This document shows, piece after piece, positions 35,294-47,128 of a DNA stretch of 64,000 nt. Positions within the stretch are counted from its first letter, which is position 1, and each line of letters begins with the position of its first letter. Position numbers and translations under genes: made by a program. The notes under the pieces are model-generated. The model was given only the letters and a program-made list of their open reading frames with translations. It ran no database searches and was not told the origin of the DNA. The stretch is from Verticillium longisporum (Eukaryota; Ascomycota; Sordariomycetes; Glomerellales; Plectosphaerellaceae), in contig JAETXT010000004.1 of NCBI GenBank assembly GCA_019188255.1, forward strand, positions 868,001-932,000, given 5' to 3'.

Positions 35294-36790
35294 ATGACCG
35301 ACGACTTCGCCGACGTCCCAGACTCGACAGACTGGCTCTCGACACCCCTCGACGGCCTGGCCCCCGTCGAGGCCGCCCTCCGCTGCCAGGTGTGCAAGGA
35401 TTTCTACAAGACACCAATGCTCACGTCCTGCAGCCATACCTTCTGCTCGCTCTGCATCCGCCACGCCCTCGCCAACGACGGCCGCTGCCCGCTGTGCCGC
35501 AACGCGGACCAGGAGCTCAAGCTGCGCAACAACTGGGCCCTCGACGAGATTGTCGGCGCCTTCCAGAGCGCGCGCGCCAAGACCCTCGAGTTCGCGAGGA
35601 AGCCGCCGCCGCCGACACAACAGCCACGACGAGCAAGGACGCGAGCAGCGTCGCCGAAACGCAAGCGCGAGAAGAAGGACGCCGACGCGGCGGCGCCCGA
35701 GCCCAAACGGCTGCGCAGCTCGGCGCGGTTGAGCGGCAGCAGCAGCGGCGCCGCGCGGTCCCAGGAACCCGCGACCCCTTTGCGCGAGGTATACCAGATT
35801 CCCGACTCGGAGGATGACGACGAGGGCGGCGACGACGGGGCCGGGGACGGGGACGGGGACGGGGACGAGACGTACGAACCCGAAGACGGGCTCGTGCCGT
35901 GTCCCATGTGCCAGACCCGCATGAAGGAAGAGCAGGTCTTTGCGCATCTCGATAAATGCCCCGGCCCTTCGGCGGCGGAAGCGGAAGCGGAAGCGGGGAG
36001 CGGCGGGCCAGGGCGGGCCAGCGGCGGGGGTGGTTCTCCGGCAGCGCAGTCGGCGTTGCCGTATGACCAACGGGCGAGGCAGCCCGGGGCGAAGGCTCTG
36101 GATAGGCTGCCCTCGCTGAACTACTCGATCCTGAAAGACCAGGCGCTGCGGAAGAAAATGGTCGACCTCGGCTTGTCGACGGGCGGCTCGCGCCAGATGA
36201 TGGAAAAGAGGCACAGGGAGTGGATCACCATCTGGAATGCCAATTGCGACTCGTTGAGGCCGAAACGACGGTCCGAGTTGATACATGATCTGGAGGTCTG
36301 GGAGCGAACGCAGAGCGGCAGGCCATCGGCGCTGGGCAGGGGTCGAGCGGGCGCCATGGCGACGGCGGTGAAGGACAAGGAGTTTGATGGCGCGGCTTGG
36401 GCGACGAAGCATGACAATGAGTTCAAGGATCTCATTGCGAATGCGAGAAGGAGCCGTTCTCAGGCCCAGACGAAGAAAGAGCCCGATGACACAGCTGGAA
36501 AGAGTGCTGAAATTGCTGGGGTCGACGGCGACAAGGGTTCGGAGCCTGAAGGACATGCTCAAGAGAAATCTACTGCCCCGCCCGACTTTGTGCCTCAACC
36601 AGACTTCAACGGCGAGATCATCATGACTGAGGCATCGACAGCCGATAAGGGATCTGAAGTGCAAGAGGCAGAGCTTGAGGCGGAAGAGGACAACCCACAA
36701 ACGACAAAAACAGAAACCATCTCTGGCCCACTAAAGCCTACCAGCCCCCATCTCATGCAGCATGGGTTCGACGAGACGCCGCTCTCGTGA
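35294..36790 (+). CDS. RAD18: Post-replication repair E3 ubiquitin ligase Rad18
   Basis: RING E3 that, with Rad6, mono-ubiquitinates PCNA at stalled forks. Single exon of 498 residues. Domains: C3HC4 RING at about 31-69 (CQVCKDFYKTP, CSHTFCSLC, CPLC), a UBZ4 zinc finger from residue 203 (CPMC...HLDKC), and a SAP domain at about 280-315 (LRKKMVDLGLSTGGSRQMMEKRHREW) followed by WNANCDSLRP, the classic fungal Rad18 order. The linker has a Gly/Asp tract encoded by GGGGAC repeats. The open frame extends upstream to an ATG at 35165, but 35294 starts directly before the conserved N-terminus and matches fungal Rad18. The C-terminal 100 residues are acidic and unconserved. Confidence 0.94.
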   Translation: MTDDFADVPDSTDWLSTPLDGLAPVEAALRCQVCKDFYKTPMLTSCSHTFCSLCIRHALANDGRCPLCRNADQELKLRNNWALDEIVGAFQSARAKTLEFARKPPPPTQQPRRARTRAASPKRKREKKDADAAAPEPKRLRSSARLSGSSSGAARSQEPATPLREVYQIPDSEDDDEGGDDGAGDGDGDGDETYEPEDGLVPCPMCQTRMKEEQVFAHLDKCPGPSAAEAEAEAGSGGPGRASGGGGSPAAQSALPYDQRARQPGAKALDRLPSLNYSILKDQALRKKMVDLGLSTGGSRQMMEKRHREWITIWNANCDSLRPKRRSELIHDLEVWERTQSGRPSALGRGRAGAMATAVKDKEFDGAAWATKHDNEFKDLIANARRSRSQAQTKKEPDDTAGKSAEIAGVDGDKGSEPEGHAQEKSTAPPDFVPQPDFNGEIIMTEASTADKGSEVQEAELEAEEDNPQTTKTETISGPLKPTSPHLMQHGFDETPLS

Positions 36791-37033
36791 GGCGTCAACA
36801 CAAGCAGCAGTCACGAAGCATAAGGTTGACAGCAAGTTCTGGAATAATTATGATTGAGGAATTGCATTTAGGGGGCGTACAGGAAACCAACATGTCTGGT
36901 CATTGCATTCGGGAGGATGTACATATTCCATCTGCTGTTCCAAGCCAGACAAGATACCCATATGAACCACATGACGCCCTGTTAAACAAAAATTCCCCCT
37001 GAAATGTGACGACCCGTAGCTATACATACGTAT

Positions 37034-38463
37034 TCAAGACGCGGCCTGAGGCTGCGGACGCTCATCCAGCGACATACGCTCGAGTTGCTCAGCCGTCTTG
37101 GCCGCTGCCTCGCTCTCCGCCTCCGTCTCCGGCACAGAACCGGCCTCCTCGAGGCGCTTCCTCGTGGCTTCGGCCTCCTTGGCCTGTTGAGCGTCCCTCT
37201 CGGCCTGCTTCTCCGCTTCGACCCTGTCCTCCTCAGCCTTCTCCAGCGCACGGAGCTCGTCGTCAATCTCGCCGTCGTCGATGACCTCGACCTCGCCAGC
37301 GCTCGCAAGTATCCTGCCGACCTCGTCCGTGTCGGCCATCTGCTCCCGCAGCGCGTCGACGACACCCTCGACGCGCTCGACGCCGCCAACCTCGGCATTC
37401 AGCTGCTTCAGCACGCCGGCGCTGCCCTCCATGACCTTGACGAACTGGACCTGGTCCCGCGCCTGCTGTATCCTCGCGGCAATCTCCTCCATCTGCAGCA
37501 GCGCCGCGCCGCGCTTGCCCAGCGTCGCCTCGGCCGTCTTCTTCTCGCGCAGCAGCCGCATGGCGGCGGCGTTGTTCCTCTTGCCGACAGCCGCCTTGGC
37601 GTCGGCCGCCAGCGTGTCGACGCGCGCCGCCAGCAGCGTCGTCTGGTGCTTGAGGTCCTCGACGAGCTCCTTGAGCTGCGCGACGGCGGCGTCCTCCTCC
37701 GTGACGGCGGCGTCCTCGCCCTCGACGCGGATGCGCACCGTCTGGCCGTCGCTCGCCACGAGGCCCTTGTCCCGGGCGAGGAAGCGCAGCAGCACGTCGA
37801 CGTCGCGCCCCGCGAGCGCCCTGTCCTTCTGCCCCGCGACGGCCAGGTCGGCTACGCACGCCCGCTCGAAGTGGCGCCGCGTAAACGTCCGCTCGAAGCG
37901 CGTGTCGCTCGCCCGCGCGGCCGCCTGTTCGGCCACGAGACCCCCGCCTTTTCGAGGTTCGGCAGCACGACGTACGTGCCCTTGGGCATCTTGTCCTCGG
38001 CCGTCGACGTGCCGCCGCCGCTGCCGAACCCCAGCTGCCGTGCGGCCCAGGAGGCGACGCTCCAGGGCACGGCGCCCCAGCCGGCCGTCTTGGCGTAGAT
38101 GGTCTCTTTTCGCGCGAGAAAGTCGGGCACGGGCACGAGGTCGCCGTTTTCGAGGGCCTCGCGGACCACGGTGCCGAGGGCCAGCGGGCGGCCGAACTGG
38201 CGGCTCTGGAGATGGGCGGGGAGCGAGTCGTCGACGGTTAGGAGGAGGCGCGGCGGGGTGGTAGAGGTGGCGGGGTCGGGGAGCTGGGCGTCCCAGGCGA
38301 GGCGGGCGAGGGCGGCGCGCCAGGCCGAGAGGTTGGCGGTGTAGCCGTCTGGGTTGAGGGTGCGCTGGGAGCGAAAGTCGGAGTAGAGGGCTGGAAGACG
38401 GGCTTTTCGGAAGGAGGGGTCGTTTGACGTGAGGTACTCGGCGAGGTCACCCATGGCGGGCAT
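37034..38463 (-). CDS. CHM7: ESCRT-III-like SNF7-family protein Chm7 (one apparent frameshift)
   Basis: CHMP7-type ESCRT-III factor acting at the nuclear envelope and endoplasmic reticulum in nuclear pore surveillance. About 476 residues if read through. The N-terminal half (MGDLAEYLTSNDPSFRKARLPALYSDF onward) resembles the winged-helix region. The C-terminal half is helical, with the SNF7-type segment LKELVEDLKHQTTLLAARVDTLAADAKAAV, KRNNAAAMRLLREKK and an acidic DEVGRILASAGE/DDGEIDDELRALE part. The frame breaks at a run of five bases at 37941-37945 (G5 on the sense strand). One extra G would give AGGLVAEQAAA and join both halves, so a missing homopolymer base is the simplest reading. An alternative ATG lies at 38454. 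Confidence 0.82.
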
Positions 38464-38905
38464 GTAGTCTTGATGATGGCAACGATTGTTGGCTGAGGTA
38501 GAGAAGGAGGATCAAAGCTCAAGGCTCAAGGTCCAAGGTCGAAAATGTGTTGTTTGTTTTGTTTGGTGATGACGTCAGGAATGTCTGGTCAGTCCTTGAA
38601 ATGGCTGACTTCGAGGGCAACAGACATACGATGTCGTTTTCGAGGACAAAGGACAAAAGCTGTTCAACATAAAGGCAAGGCCATGCCCTGACTGTAGTTG
38701 TAGGTCGCGAAGTTGGGTGTGGTGGGGGTGGCAGTTGAAAGACGCAGTGACGGTGCCCTGTGCCTGCCTACCATCTACCATCTACCTAGGTAGGTAGGTG
38801 CCTGCCATCTAGGTAGGTAGGTGCCTGCCACCGCACATGTGATGGCGCCTATAGTAGCCTCGTGACTCGCTTATCTGCCTTGTGCGGGCCGATGGCAGCC
38901 TCGTC
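38464..38905. other. CHM7 upstream region and left flank of transposon island
   Basis: About 440 nt of normal composition ending sharply at the left LTR. It contains a tandem duplication of a CCTAGG-type unit (38786-38830). No gene seen. Confidence 0.5.
38786..38830 (+). repeat. Two copies of a 23-bp CTAGGTAGGTAGGTGCCTGCCAT unit
   Basis: Direct tandem duplication at 38786-38808 and 38809-38830. It carries the CCTAGG/TAGGTAGG motif also seen near 8.21 kb and 49.57 kb. Confidence 0.85.
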
Positions 38906-39093
38906 TGATAGAGATAGAAATCAATAAGAATTGCCGAGAAGCTAGCAGAGATCGTATAAGCAATAGGGGTTCAAAGTTAGTTATATTGGTTAGAAAGAGA
39001 AGTTAAAAATAGATATCTAGTAAACCTTTAATGCTATATGCCCTCGCTTAATATATACCCCTATTATATTGCATTCTTTATCCCGTACTCCTA
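38906..39093. repeat. Left 188-bp LTR of the island
   Basis: Aligns without length difference to 49236-49423, differing almost only by C/T and G/A changes (for example GCATGCCCTCGCCTGATGCA there, GCTATATGCCCTCGCTTAATATA-like here). This copy is the more heavily RIPed at its inner end; it ends ...ACTCCTA where the right copy has ...ACTCCCA. Confidence 0.88.
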
Positions 39094-39560
39094 AGTAACT
39101 ATCTTCTACTAGGCCGCTTATAGCCTTAACCTATATAATACTATTTATTTTCTTTATATATATAGTACTCTATTTATATCTATTTAATTATTTAAGGGGT
39201 AAAAGCTTTAATTCTCTAGATATATAGTCCTCCGAATATATCCTAAGTAAGAAGAAAAGGAAGAGAAGCTAGTATTAGTATTTATTATTAAGTATCTAAT
39301 CCTATTAATTAAACTATAACCTTTATAGACTTTTAAAGGAACTAGGTCGATAATAGAGGATAATAGCTATAATTATAATATAAGAATAGCTTAAATAAAA
39401 AGAGAAAGTATAGATATAGGATTAATTATAAAGAGAAGACCGATTACGATAATAGGTTATATAGTAGTCTTTAGTAGTTAAGATAAAGCCGATAATAGGC
39501 TATCTACTAGAGAATTACTAAATTAAGAAATTAATCGTAGAAGACGTCCTAGTAATAACG

Positions 39561-39950
39561 AAGAATTAATCGTAATAATAAGCTAAGTTAATAAAAATAA
39601 TCGTATTATAGAATTAGATATTATATTATAAGAAATAAATTATTATAATAAAGGATTCGTAGTAATAAAGAATTAGTTATAATAATAGACCGAATTATTA
39701 TAGAAATAATTATATAAATAGAACTAAATATAATATTATAGGGAATAAGTTATAATAATAAAGAATTAATTATAATAATAATCTAAATTATTAGAAAAGT
39801 AGTTATATTATAGAGACGATTATAGAATTATAGAGAATAAAATAATCGAGATAAAGAATTAGCTATAATAATAGATTAAGCCGATATTACTAGATTAATT
39901 ATAGAGGGCTAATAGGCTATAAAGATAGGGTTAAGCTTAAGCCTAAGCCT
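39561..39950. repeat. Degenerate tandem repeat, period about 93-107 bp, four units
   Basis: The block AAGAATTARYYRTAATAATA recurs at 39561, 39668, 39761 and 39854, with related sequence between. It was probably a repeat within the original element, blurred by RIP. It lies close inside the left LTR. Confidence 0.65.
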
Positions 39951-42900
39951 CTAAGTTACCCTCTAAGGATAGAATTATATATAATAATAGAAGTATATTA
40001 GGTCTAAGTACTAACTCTAGATCCTCTTAATCGTTATTATTATCCTATTAACGATATAAGCTAAGCTCTATAAGTAGTTATTCTAGTTAAGTAATCTATC
40101 TTATTATAGGGTTAGCTATAACTCTTTAAGCCTCGCCTTAGATTATATAGAATAAAACCCTATTACCCTTATAAGCTAATAAGGGATCTCCTATATATAT
40201 AGTTAAATAGTTATTATAGATATTATTAAGTAAATAGTATAGTCCTAATATAGCTCTCTTAAGGTCCTATAAGCTTAATCGTATAAGGATACTAATAGTA
40301 ATATATAGGGTTAGCATTATATATATAGGGATATCTAGTCCTATTAATAATAAAATAGATATAAATACCTAAAAGTATAATACTTCTATAATATTATCTA
40401 GCTATTCTATTATATTATCTAGTAAAAAATAGTATAGCTCCTTAATTACTAAGATTTCTTATTAATTATTATACTAAACCTATATTAGGATATCTAATAT
40501 AGCTTATCTAGTTAAGGGAATAAAGTTATTAAGATTAACTAAGTTAATTAATTACTTAAACCTTAAAGGTAGACCTATAAAATCTAAGCTAATACGATAG
40601 GGAATAATTATAACTAGGTCGTATAGCTAAGTAAGTTAATCTCCTAATAAGAAATTAAGTATTTATAGTACTCTATCTAAGTATAACTCCTCCTCTAGAG
40701 CTTAAGATACGCCTCCTATTAGGCTATAATATCGTCCCCTAAAATAGATTATACCGCTTAAGTCGATATTAAGTCGATTAATAGGGATTCCTTAATTACA
40801 CGCTTCTAGTAATCCTCTACGTATTTTTATAAGAGCTATTTATATTAAAAGCTAAGTTATTAATCTTACTTATATATCTATAACGTTTACTAGATCTCCT
40901 ATTTAAAGGGAATCGATTAATAGTTTATATAGGTTATTAGCTATAGGTCTATATATAGTAGAGGCTATTAAGGTAAAAATAATAAATAAAGTATTAATAA
41001 TATATTAATAAGGTCGTAATAGTTTAAGGATTTTTATATATAAAGCTAAGAAGATTATTATATATTAAGTATTTATACTTTAAATATTTAATAGAGTATT
41101 AGGCTAGATATCTAAATTAAGATAGCGAAACTAAATACTATCTAGCTATCCTAGATATATAATCTCTAGATATATAATCTCCTTTATTATAATATCCTAC
41201 CCCCTTAGGTAATAAGGGAATCCTAGAGTTTATATTACTAATATTAGTCCTATATCCTAGACCTCGTCTTCGTTAATAGTAAAGGCTAGAAGAGCCTAGA
41301 TATTAAGGATATAAGAGCTAGGTATTAAGGATAATAGAATAAGTATCTAATTATCCTTATTTAAGTTTAGTTAACGATATAGCTCTAGGATACGTCCTTA
41401 ATTAAACTATTTAGCTTCTACGTTTAATACTCTATAAGTAAAGTAAGATCGATCCTCTATATATCTAGTATATATAAACCTATAAGGGTATATAAATAGA
41501 GCTATATTATAAAGTTTATATAATTTAAAGAAATATAGGTAATAGGCTAGGAAGGTAATTAGGGAAATAGTTAGTATTTTATAGTTAATAGTAAAGCGGT
41601 TATTAGAGGGGTTATAGGCTAGTAATTCTATTTTATATTTTAGGTCTAAAAGAATATAGGCTTAGGTTAATATATTAGAGATAGCTAAGTTAAATAGAAT
41701 AAAGTCTATCTTTATAGTATTTAATCTTTATATTAAGAGGCTAATTATTTCTATTAAGACTTCTAATATTCTTAGATAGGGGATCCTAAAATCGAAGGAC
41801 CCCTAGGGCTAGATATCGGTAGCTTAGTTATAAGTATTTAAGCTTAGATAGTTCCTTAGAGATCGTTCTCTATTATCGATATCCCTATCTTCTATAAATA
41901 ATTAAAGTAATAAATAAGAATATATTTAGTTTGTATTATCGGTTAAATATTATAATCGCTATCTAAATAAAACGGATCCGTAGATATTAATATTATTAAT
42001 TAAAACCTTTTTAATAAAGGATAAGCTTCTAAGTATTAATAGTTAATAATATAATAGCTTTATATAAGAACTAAATTTAGCTTTATCCGATTTAAATATA
42101 ATTCCTTAATAATTATCCCTTAAATTAGGAGTATTCTAAGGTACTATTTATAAATATTTTCCTTTATAATAGAATAAGCGTTTAGTTTTATTATCCTATT
42201 TATAATAAAAGCTATTATTTATAGATATTATAATAGTATTATTATCTAATCTCGGGTTCTATAACTTAGGCTCTAAGGCCGATATATTAGAGTAATAGGC
42301 TAATTAGGAGACGATTACCTATCTAGATCCGTCCTAAGTATAATATAATCTAATTATAGTTTATTTAGGCTAGCTAGGTTAATATAAGCGAACCTATCTA
42401 TTAAGGACCTTAACTAGTTTAGCAATAAATATAAAATAACTCTTAGTTAAACCCTCTATTATAAGCTCCTCTATAAGTTATCGAATATACTATAATATAA
42501 CTATCTCTAGACTCTTAGGGTTATTATTAATATTAATATCTATAAAACTAGCTTCTTATAAATAATCCTCTAGGGTATTATCGGACTAGCTCTAAGTATC
42601 CTCTTTAGCGATTATATTATCGGTTAATTCCTTAATTAGATAATTAGTAATAGCTTAGGATACTAGCTAGGTTACTAGCTCTAGCTAATCCTAGCCTAGG
42701 GTCTACGTAATAGTTAAGTTATTTATATTAGGCTCCCCTAGATATATATTAAGTTATAAGGTAAATAATTATAAGTAAAAATCGTAGGTAAATAGTTATA
42801 GAAGAATTAAGGATAGTAATTAGATATAATAGCTAAGAAGGACTATAGTTTTAAGGGTTTACTTATTAGTTTCTAGCCTTATAATAAATTCCCTTAACTT

Positions 42901-43299
42901 TCCTATTCTTATTTTAGACTTCCGATAATAAGATATATAATTAGAAGGAGTAAATAGTTAGGGTAAATAAATTAGATATCGTAAATTATATCTCCTCTAG
43001 AGCTAGAGCTCCTAAAGTATATAAATTAAGGAAGAGTATATATAATAAGGTAAGGTAAATAATTAAGAAGGTAAATAATAGTATAGATATATAGTAAGAG
43101 GTAAAGGAGGAAGAAGAGAAGGAGAGGTAAAAGGGAGAAGAACTTTAAGTATAATATTATAATTACCGCTCTTACCTCCTATCTAGCCTAGGTAGCTATT
43201 AACTCTATTAATAACCCTCTTCTAATATAATTAATAACCTTCTTCTAAAGTAACTATATTAATAACCCTCTTCTAAAGTAGCTACTATAACTACTCTAG

Positions 43300-45186
43300 T
43301 CTTACGCCTCGGCCTTCTTAATAGTTTCTTAAATAGTAGCTATCTATCCTCTATAGCTAGATATCCTTATTATAGCTGAAACTCCTTTAAGTAATCCTAG
43401 TATCGCTCTAGGGCTATAAATATATTATCTAGCTTCTTAATCCTATATATCCTTTATCTATACCGTTCTAATATTTAGAAAGGCCCCCTCTATTAGGCTT
43501 CTAGTTTTAATAGTTTACCCTCCTAGACTAATATTACTAGTATATTAATAGTAAATAGCTATATAGTCTAGAGGTAGTATTTAATAGTAATAGCTCTCTC
43601 CTTAGAGGTATAGTAAATATAGTCTCTATAGAACTCTATTCGGGCTATCCGTACTTCTATAGTATTAGCCTAAGAGGATAAGCTATATTCTAGCCTCTAG
43701 TTAGGTCTAGTTATAGTTATTAGTAGCAATATCCTAGATAGGGATAAGTACTATTATTCTACGTTATTAATTAATAGTATCCTATATACGATCTTATATA
43801 GTGAGTAACCTATTATAGCTATATACCTAGAGTTTAGGGCTTTAGTATACTATCGATAGTCTAGGTCCTAGTTTATATAGCTAGCCCCTATATAGTTTAT
43901 TACCTATTATATTAATCGGTTAATTACTTCTATTATACTAAAGCTTTTATATAACTAAGCTAGTCCTAGAATTACGCTTACGCTTATATAGGCTAGGCTA
44001 TCTATAAATTCTATAGCTATAAAGGCTAATCTAGTATCTAGGTAAAAAGCTAATAATAATATTCTAATCTCGACTATCTAGGATAATATAACCCTAAGTA
44101 TCTCTATAGCTATAGTTCCTATAGGAGTTATAAGGGTTAGAGTCTTATAACTACTCTAGTAGTTTAAATAAAAGCTAAACTATAACGATATATATATTAT
44201 AAAATAGAGAAAAATCGCGGCTATAGAACGGTATAAATTTTATAATATTCTATAGAGCCGTTTTATAGTAATAAGCGTTTAAGCTCTCTTATACCCTATT
44301 AGCTAGAGCTTAAATCCGACTCTACTTCCCCCGTAGGTCTAGAGGTAGTCTAAGCGCCTTATCTATGCGTAGCTACTAAGGGTTAGTCTATTATATATAG
44401 AGGGCACCCCCCGGACCTATTTTTTAGGTTTTTAGATCTTAATAATTATCTAATTCTAACTATACTCGTAAGTTCCCCTTACGTAATAATTCCTATCTAA
44501 TTTATACGTTCTTAACTATTAGGAACGGATACTTTCTAAGATACGCCTTACTCCTATTAGGATTAATCTAAGCACTTCTCTTAATTAATTATAACCTTCT
44601 TCTAATTACCCCTCGACCTACTTACCTTCGATCCGAACGAAAAATACACTATTTTATAGCTCTCGTTAAAGGCTATAAGAATCTTCGATCTATTTCTCGA
44701 CCTAACGTCTCCTTCTAGAGATATAGCTACTTTTATCTCTCCCTTCCTCTTATCTATTATTATCTCTTTATTCTATAACTAAGCTATACCCTTAGTCGTT
44801 ACCTAATACCTCCTACGTCGATTATAATATATACTAAAAGTTCCTATTATTGGGAAGGCTTAAGTAAATCTATTAAAGTAGTCTACTATTACTAGGATAT
44901 AGTAGTGGCCTCTATTAGTAACTAGAAAAGGTCCTAGGTAATCGATACTTATAAGTTAGAATAGTTTACTAACCTATATATCTATAAGAGGAGCTTTAGG
45001 CTTATTAGGCTAATATTTTATATATATCTAGTAGTTAGCGATATAATCGATAATATCTAATACTATATAAGGCTAGTATATTAATATTATTAGTTTCCTT
45101 CTTATAGAGTTAGGCCCCTAATAGCCTATATCGTTATATATAGCCTTTAATATATTTACTACTTCGTTCTTAATTAAGTATAACTA
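43300..45186 (-). pseudogene. RIP-destroyed retrotransposon integrase (minus strand)
   Basis: Read on the minus strand, with in-frame TAA/TAG taken as RIP-mutated Gln/Trp codons, 44860-45186 shows the order of a retroviral-type integrase: a zinc-binding lead-in whose His/Cys positions have become Tyr, then ISIDYLGPF and ILVIVDYF, the core blocks of a gypsy-type integrase. Further on (about 43300-44100) a second stretch (YSLYKIVY, then GKLLKLEA and GPFQILERY blocks) resembles an integrase C-terminal part. The upstream end is cut off at 45187 by another insertion. It is completely non-functional. The link between the two stretches is inferred. Confidence 0.6.
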
Positions 45187-45553
45187 TATAACGCCCTAGC
45201 CCGGTCGTCACTAGGACACTAGGCAGGATACCCCGTAGGCGATCGGACGCGCTACACGGACCTATAGGATCACTTATATAACTATAACTAGATCACGATT
45301 CTTAAAGTGATCCGGTTACTAATTATACTATAACCTAAGTAACCGGATCACGATAAGAAAGGTAAGCTATCTAATATAGACTTACTAACCTAATATAATA
45401 AGGATAGAATAATAGGTATATAAGGACGGGCATTTAGTATTTATAGATATATTCTTTCTTACGATAGTAATTAATCTAAGTCTTACTTTATATCTATTAT
45501 AATAAGTACGTAACGCCTTACGATACTATACCGTCTTAGAGTTATAACCTAAG
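45187..45553 (+). repeat. Second LTR-like block at 5' side of gag relic
   Basis: Begins TATAACGCCCTAGCCCGGTC exactly where the minus-strand integrase relic is interrupted, and is less AT-rich than its surroundings. Its position just upstream of a gag relic, its length and the TATATAAGGAC-type promoter sequence near 45.42 kb suggest an LTR. No partner copy was found in the window, so the element is truncated or the call is wrong. Confidence 0.45.
45306..45351. repeat. Inverted repeat (14-bp arms) inside the LTR-like block
   Basis: AGTGATCCGGTTACT (45306-45320) faces AGTAACCGGATCAC (45338-45351), a perfect 14-bp complement separated by 17 nt. GC-rich arms survive inside heavily RIPed DNA. Confidence 0.85.
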
Positions 45554-45689
45554 CTTCTATAAATAGTAACCCTAACCCTCTAATAGTATTCCCCCTTTAG
45601 AAGCTACTAGGTCGTAATATTTTAATTACTCTTATTTAATAAGTTTACCTTATAATACTAAGTAATACTTATTATAGGAATAATATCTA

Positions 45690-46700
45690 TTAATAATATC
45701 GGAAATAGTACTAATAACTTAGCCGCTATAATCTAGGAGCTCTATTTAAAGAACGAATAGCTCTAAGCCTTAATATAATAACTTTAAGGCGGAACGAGTA
45801 TAAAGGCTCTTCCCCCTTAATTATTCGACGGTAACCCTAAGGTACTTTAATCTTTTATTACCTAAATACGCTAATATTATAAAGCTAATAAAAGCTAACT
45901 TAAGTATTAGGGCGAGAAGGTCGCTAATGCCTCCTCTTACTTTAAAGGGGACGCCTTATACTAATTCGAACCCTTTATTAAGGACTATTCTATTTATATT
46001 AAGAAAGAAGATATAAAATAAGCTATTTAGGATATCTATATAAATATAAATATATTCGAAGAAGCTATTAAAGGGGCGTTTAGAGATATAGATAAGGAAT
46101 AATAGAATAAAAGAAAAATCCTTTAGCTTAAATAGATTAAGCTAGTTATTAAGTACGCTATAGAGTTTCGATTCTTAGCTAATCGATTCGATTAAATAGA
46201 ATCCGCTCTTATAGCCTATTTCTATAAAGGACTTAAAGACGCTATTAAAGATGACCTTATCTAGGAGGATAGACCTAAAACCCTTACTAAGTATATTACT
46301 ATAGCTATTAAAATCGATAATCGTTAATATAAATATAGAATAAAAAAGGGACGAAAGCCCGCTATAGGATTATAGAACCCTCGTATTCCCTACTATTAAT
46401 CTAATTAAGGACGTAAATACTAGTACGATAAACCCTATATTAATATAGCTTAAGGATAAATTACCTATATAGGACCTATAGAGCTCGATAATACTAGATA
46501 TAGTAAACTAAAGGATCTTAAGGATATAAAATACTATAACTATAATAAAAACGGATATATAGCTCGAGAATACTAATAACCTAAGAAGCCCTAAAAACCC
46601 GTAAATAAATAATAGCTTAACTATACTTAATACTAAGACTATACTAAAATTAACTAGACCTTCTATTACTAGGATAATTACTTAACCTATAAGGATAATA
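45690..46700 (+). pseudogene. RIP-destroyed gag-like gene of a gypsy-type element (plus strand)
   Basis: With stops read as former Gln/Trp codons, a long plus-strand frame gives a gag-like capsid pattern (an LFDGNP block near 45.82 kb, an AYFYKGLKDAIKDDL block near 46.23 kb). Near 46.53-46.58 kb is a zinc-knuckle relic in which the Cys and His positions have become Tyr, as expected when TGY and CAY codons are hit by RIP. Pol does not follow intact downstream, so the element is truncated or scrambled. Confidence 0.6.
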
Positions 46701-47021
46701 AGGAATAGAATAGATAATTCCCTAGGGTATTTACGGGATAAAGAACCCTAGCTATAATAATTATTATTAAGAAAGGAAAACGAATTTAGAAATAAGCCTA
46801 ATAAATAACGCTAAAGACCTAGGAAATCGATATAAACGAAGAAAAGGCTTATAAATAAGCTTACCCGGAACTATAAGCTATACTCTATATTAGGCTTATA
46901 AGTAACAAGGAATAGGATAAATATATATAAATAAGTTAAGAGGAGGAACCCCTATTAAGATAACTTTAACTCTATATCTTAATATAGATTTACGCTATTA
47001 ATAACCTTAATAAGGATTATA

Positions 47022-47067
47022 ACGTAATCCACAAGCGAGTGGTTCACCCATGCGAGTGGTTCACTTC
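47022..47067 (+). repeat. Left terminal inverted repeat of the Fot1/pogo element
   Basis: Complement of 48836-48881 with a T/A difference at the centre (CCCATGCG against CCCAAGCG). Contains two direct copies of GCGAGTGGTTCAC at 47035 and 47052. Confidence 0.93.
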
Positions 47068-47128
47068 ACCCCGACCCGACAAACATTCCGAGGAAAACCT
47101 CAACCCAAACGCCGTAAATCAATTAAAA

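Noticed and set aside
35186..36700. Minus-strand open frame of 504 codons over RAD18
   Set aside because: Shadow of RAD18; RING, UBZ and SAP domains are all on the plus strand.
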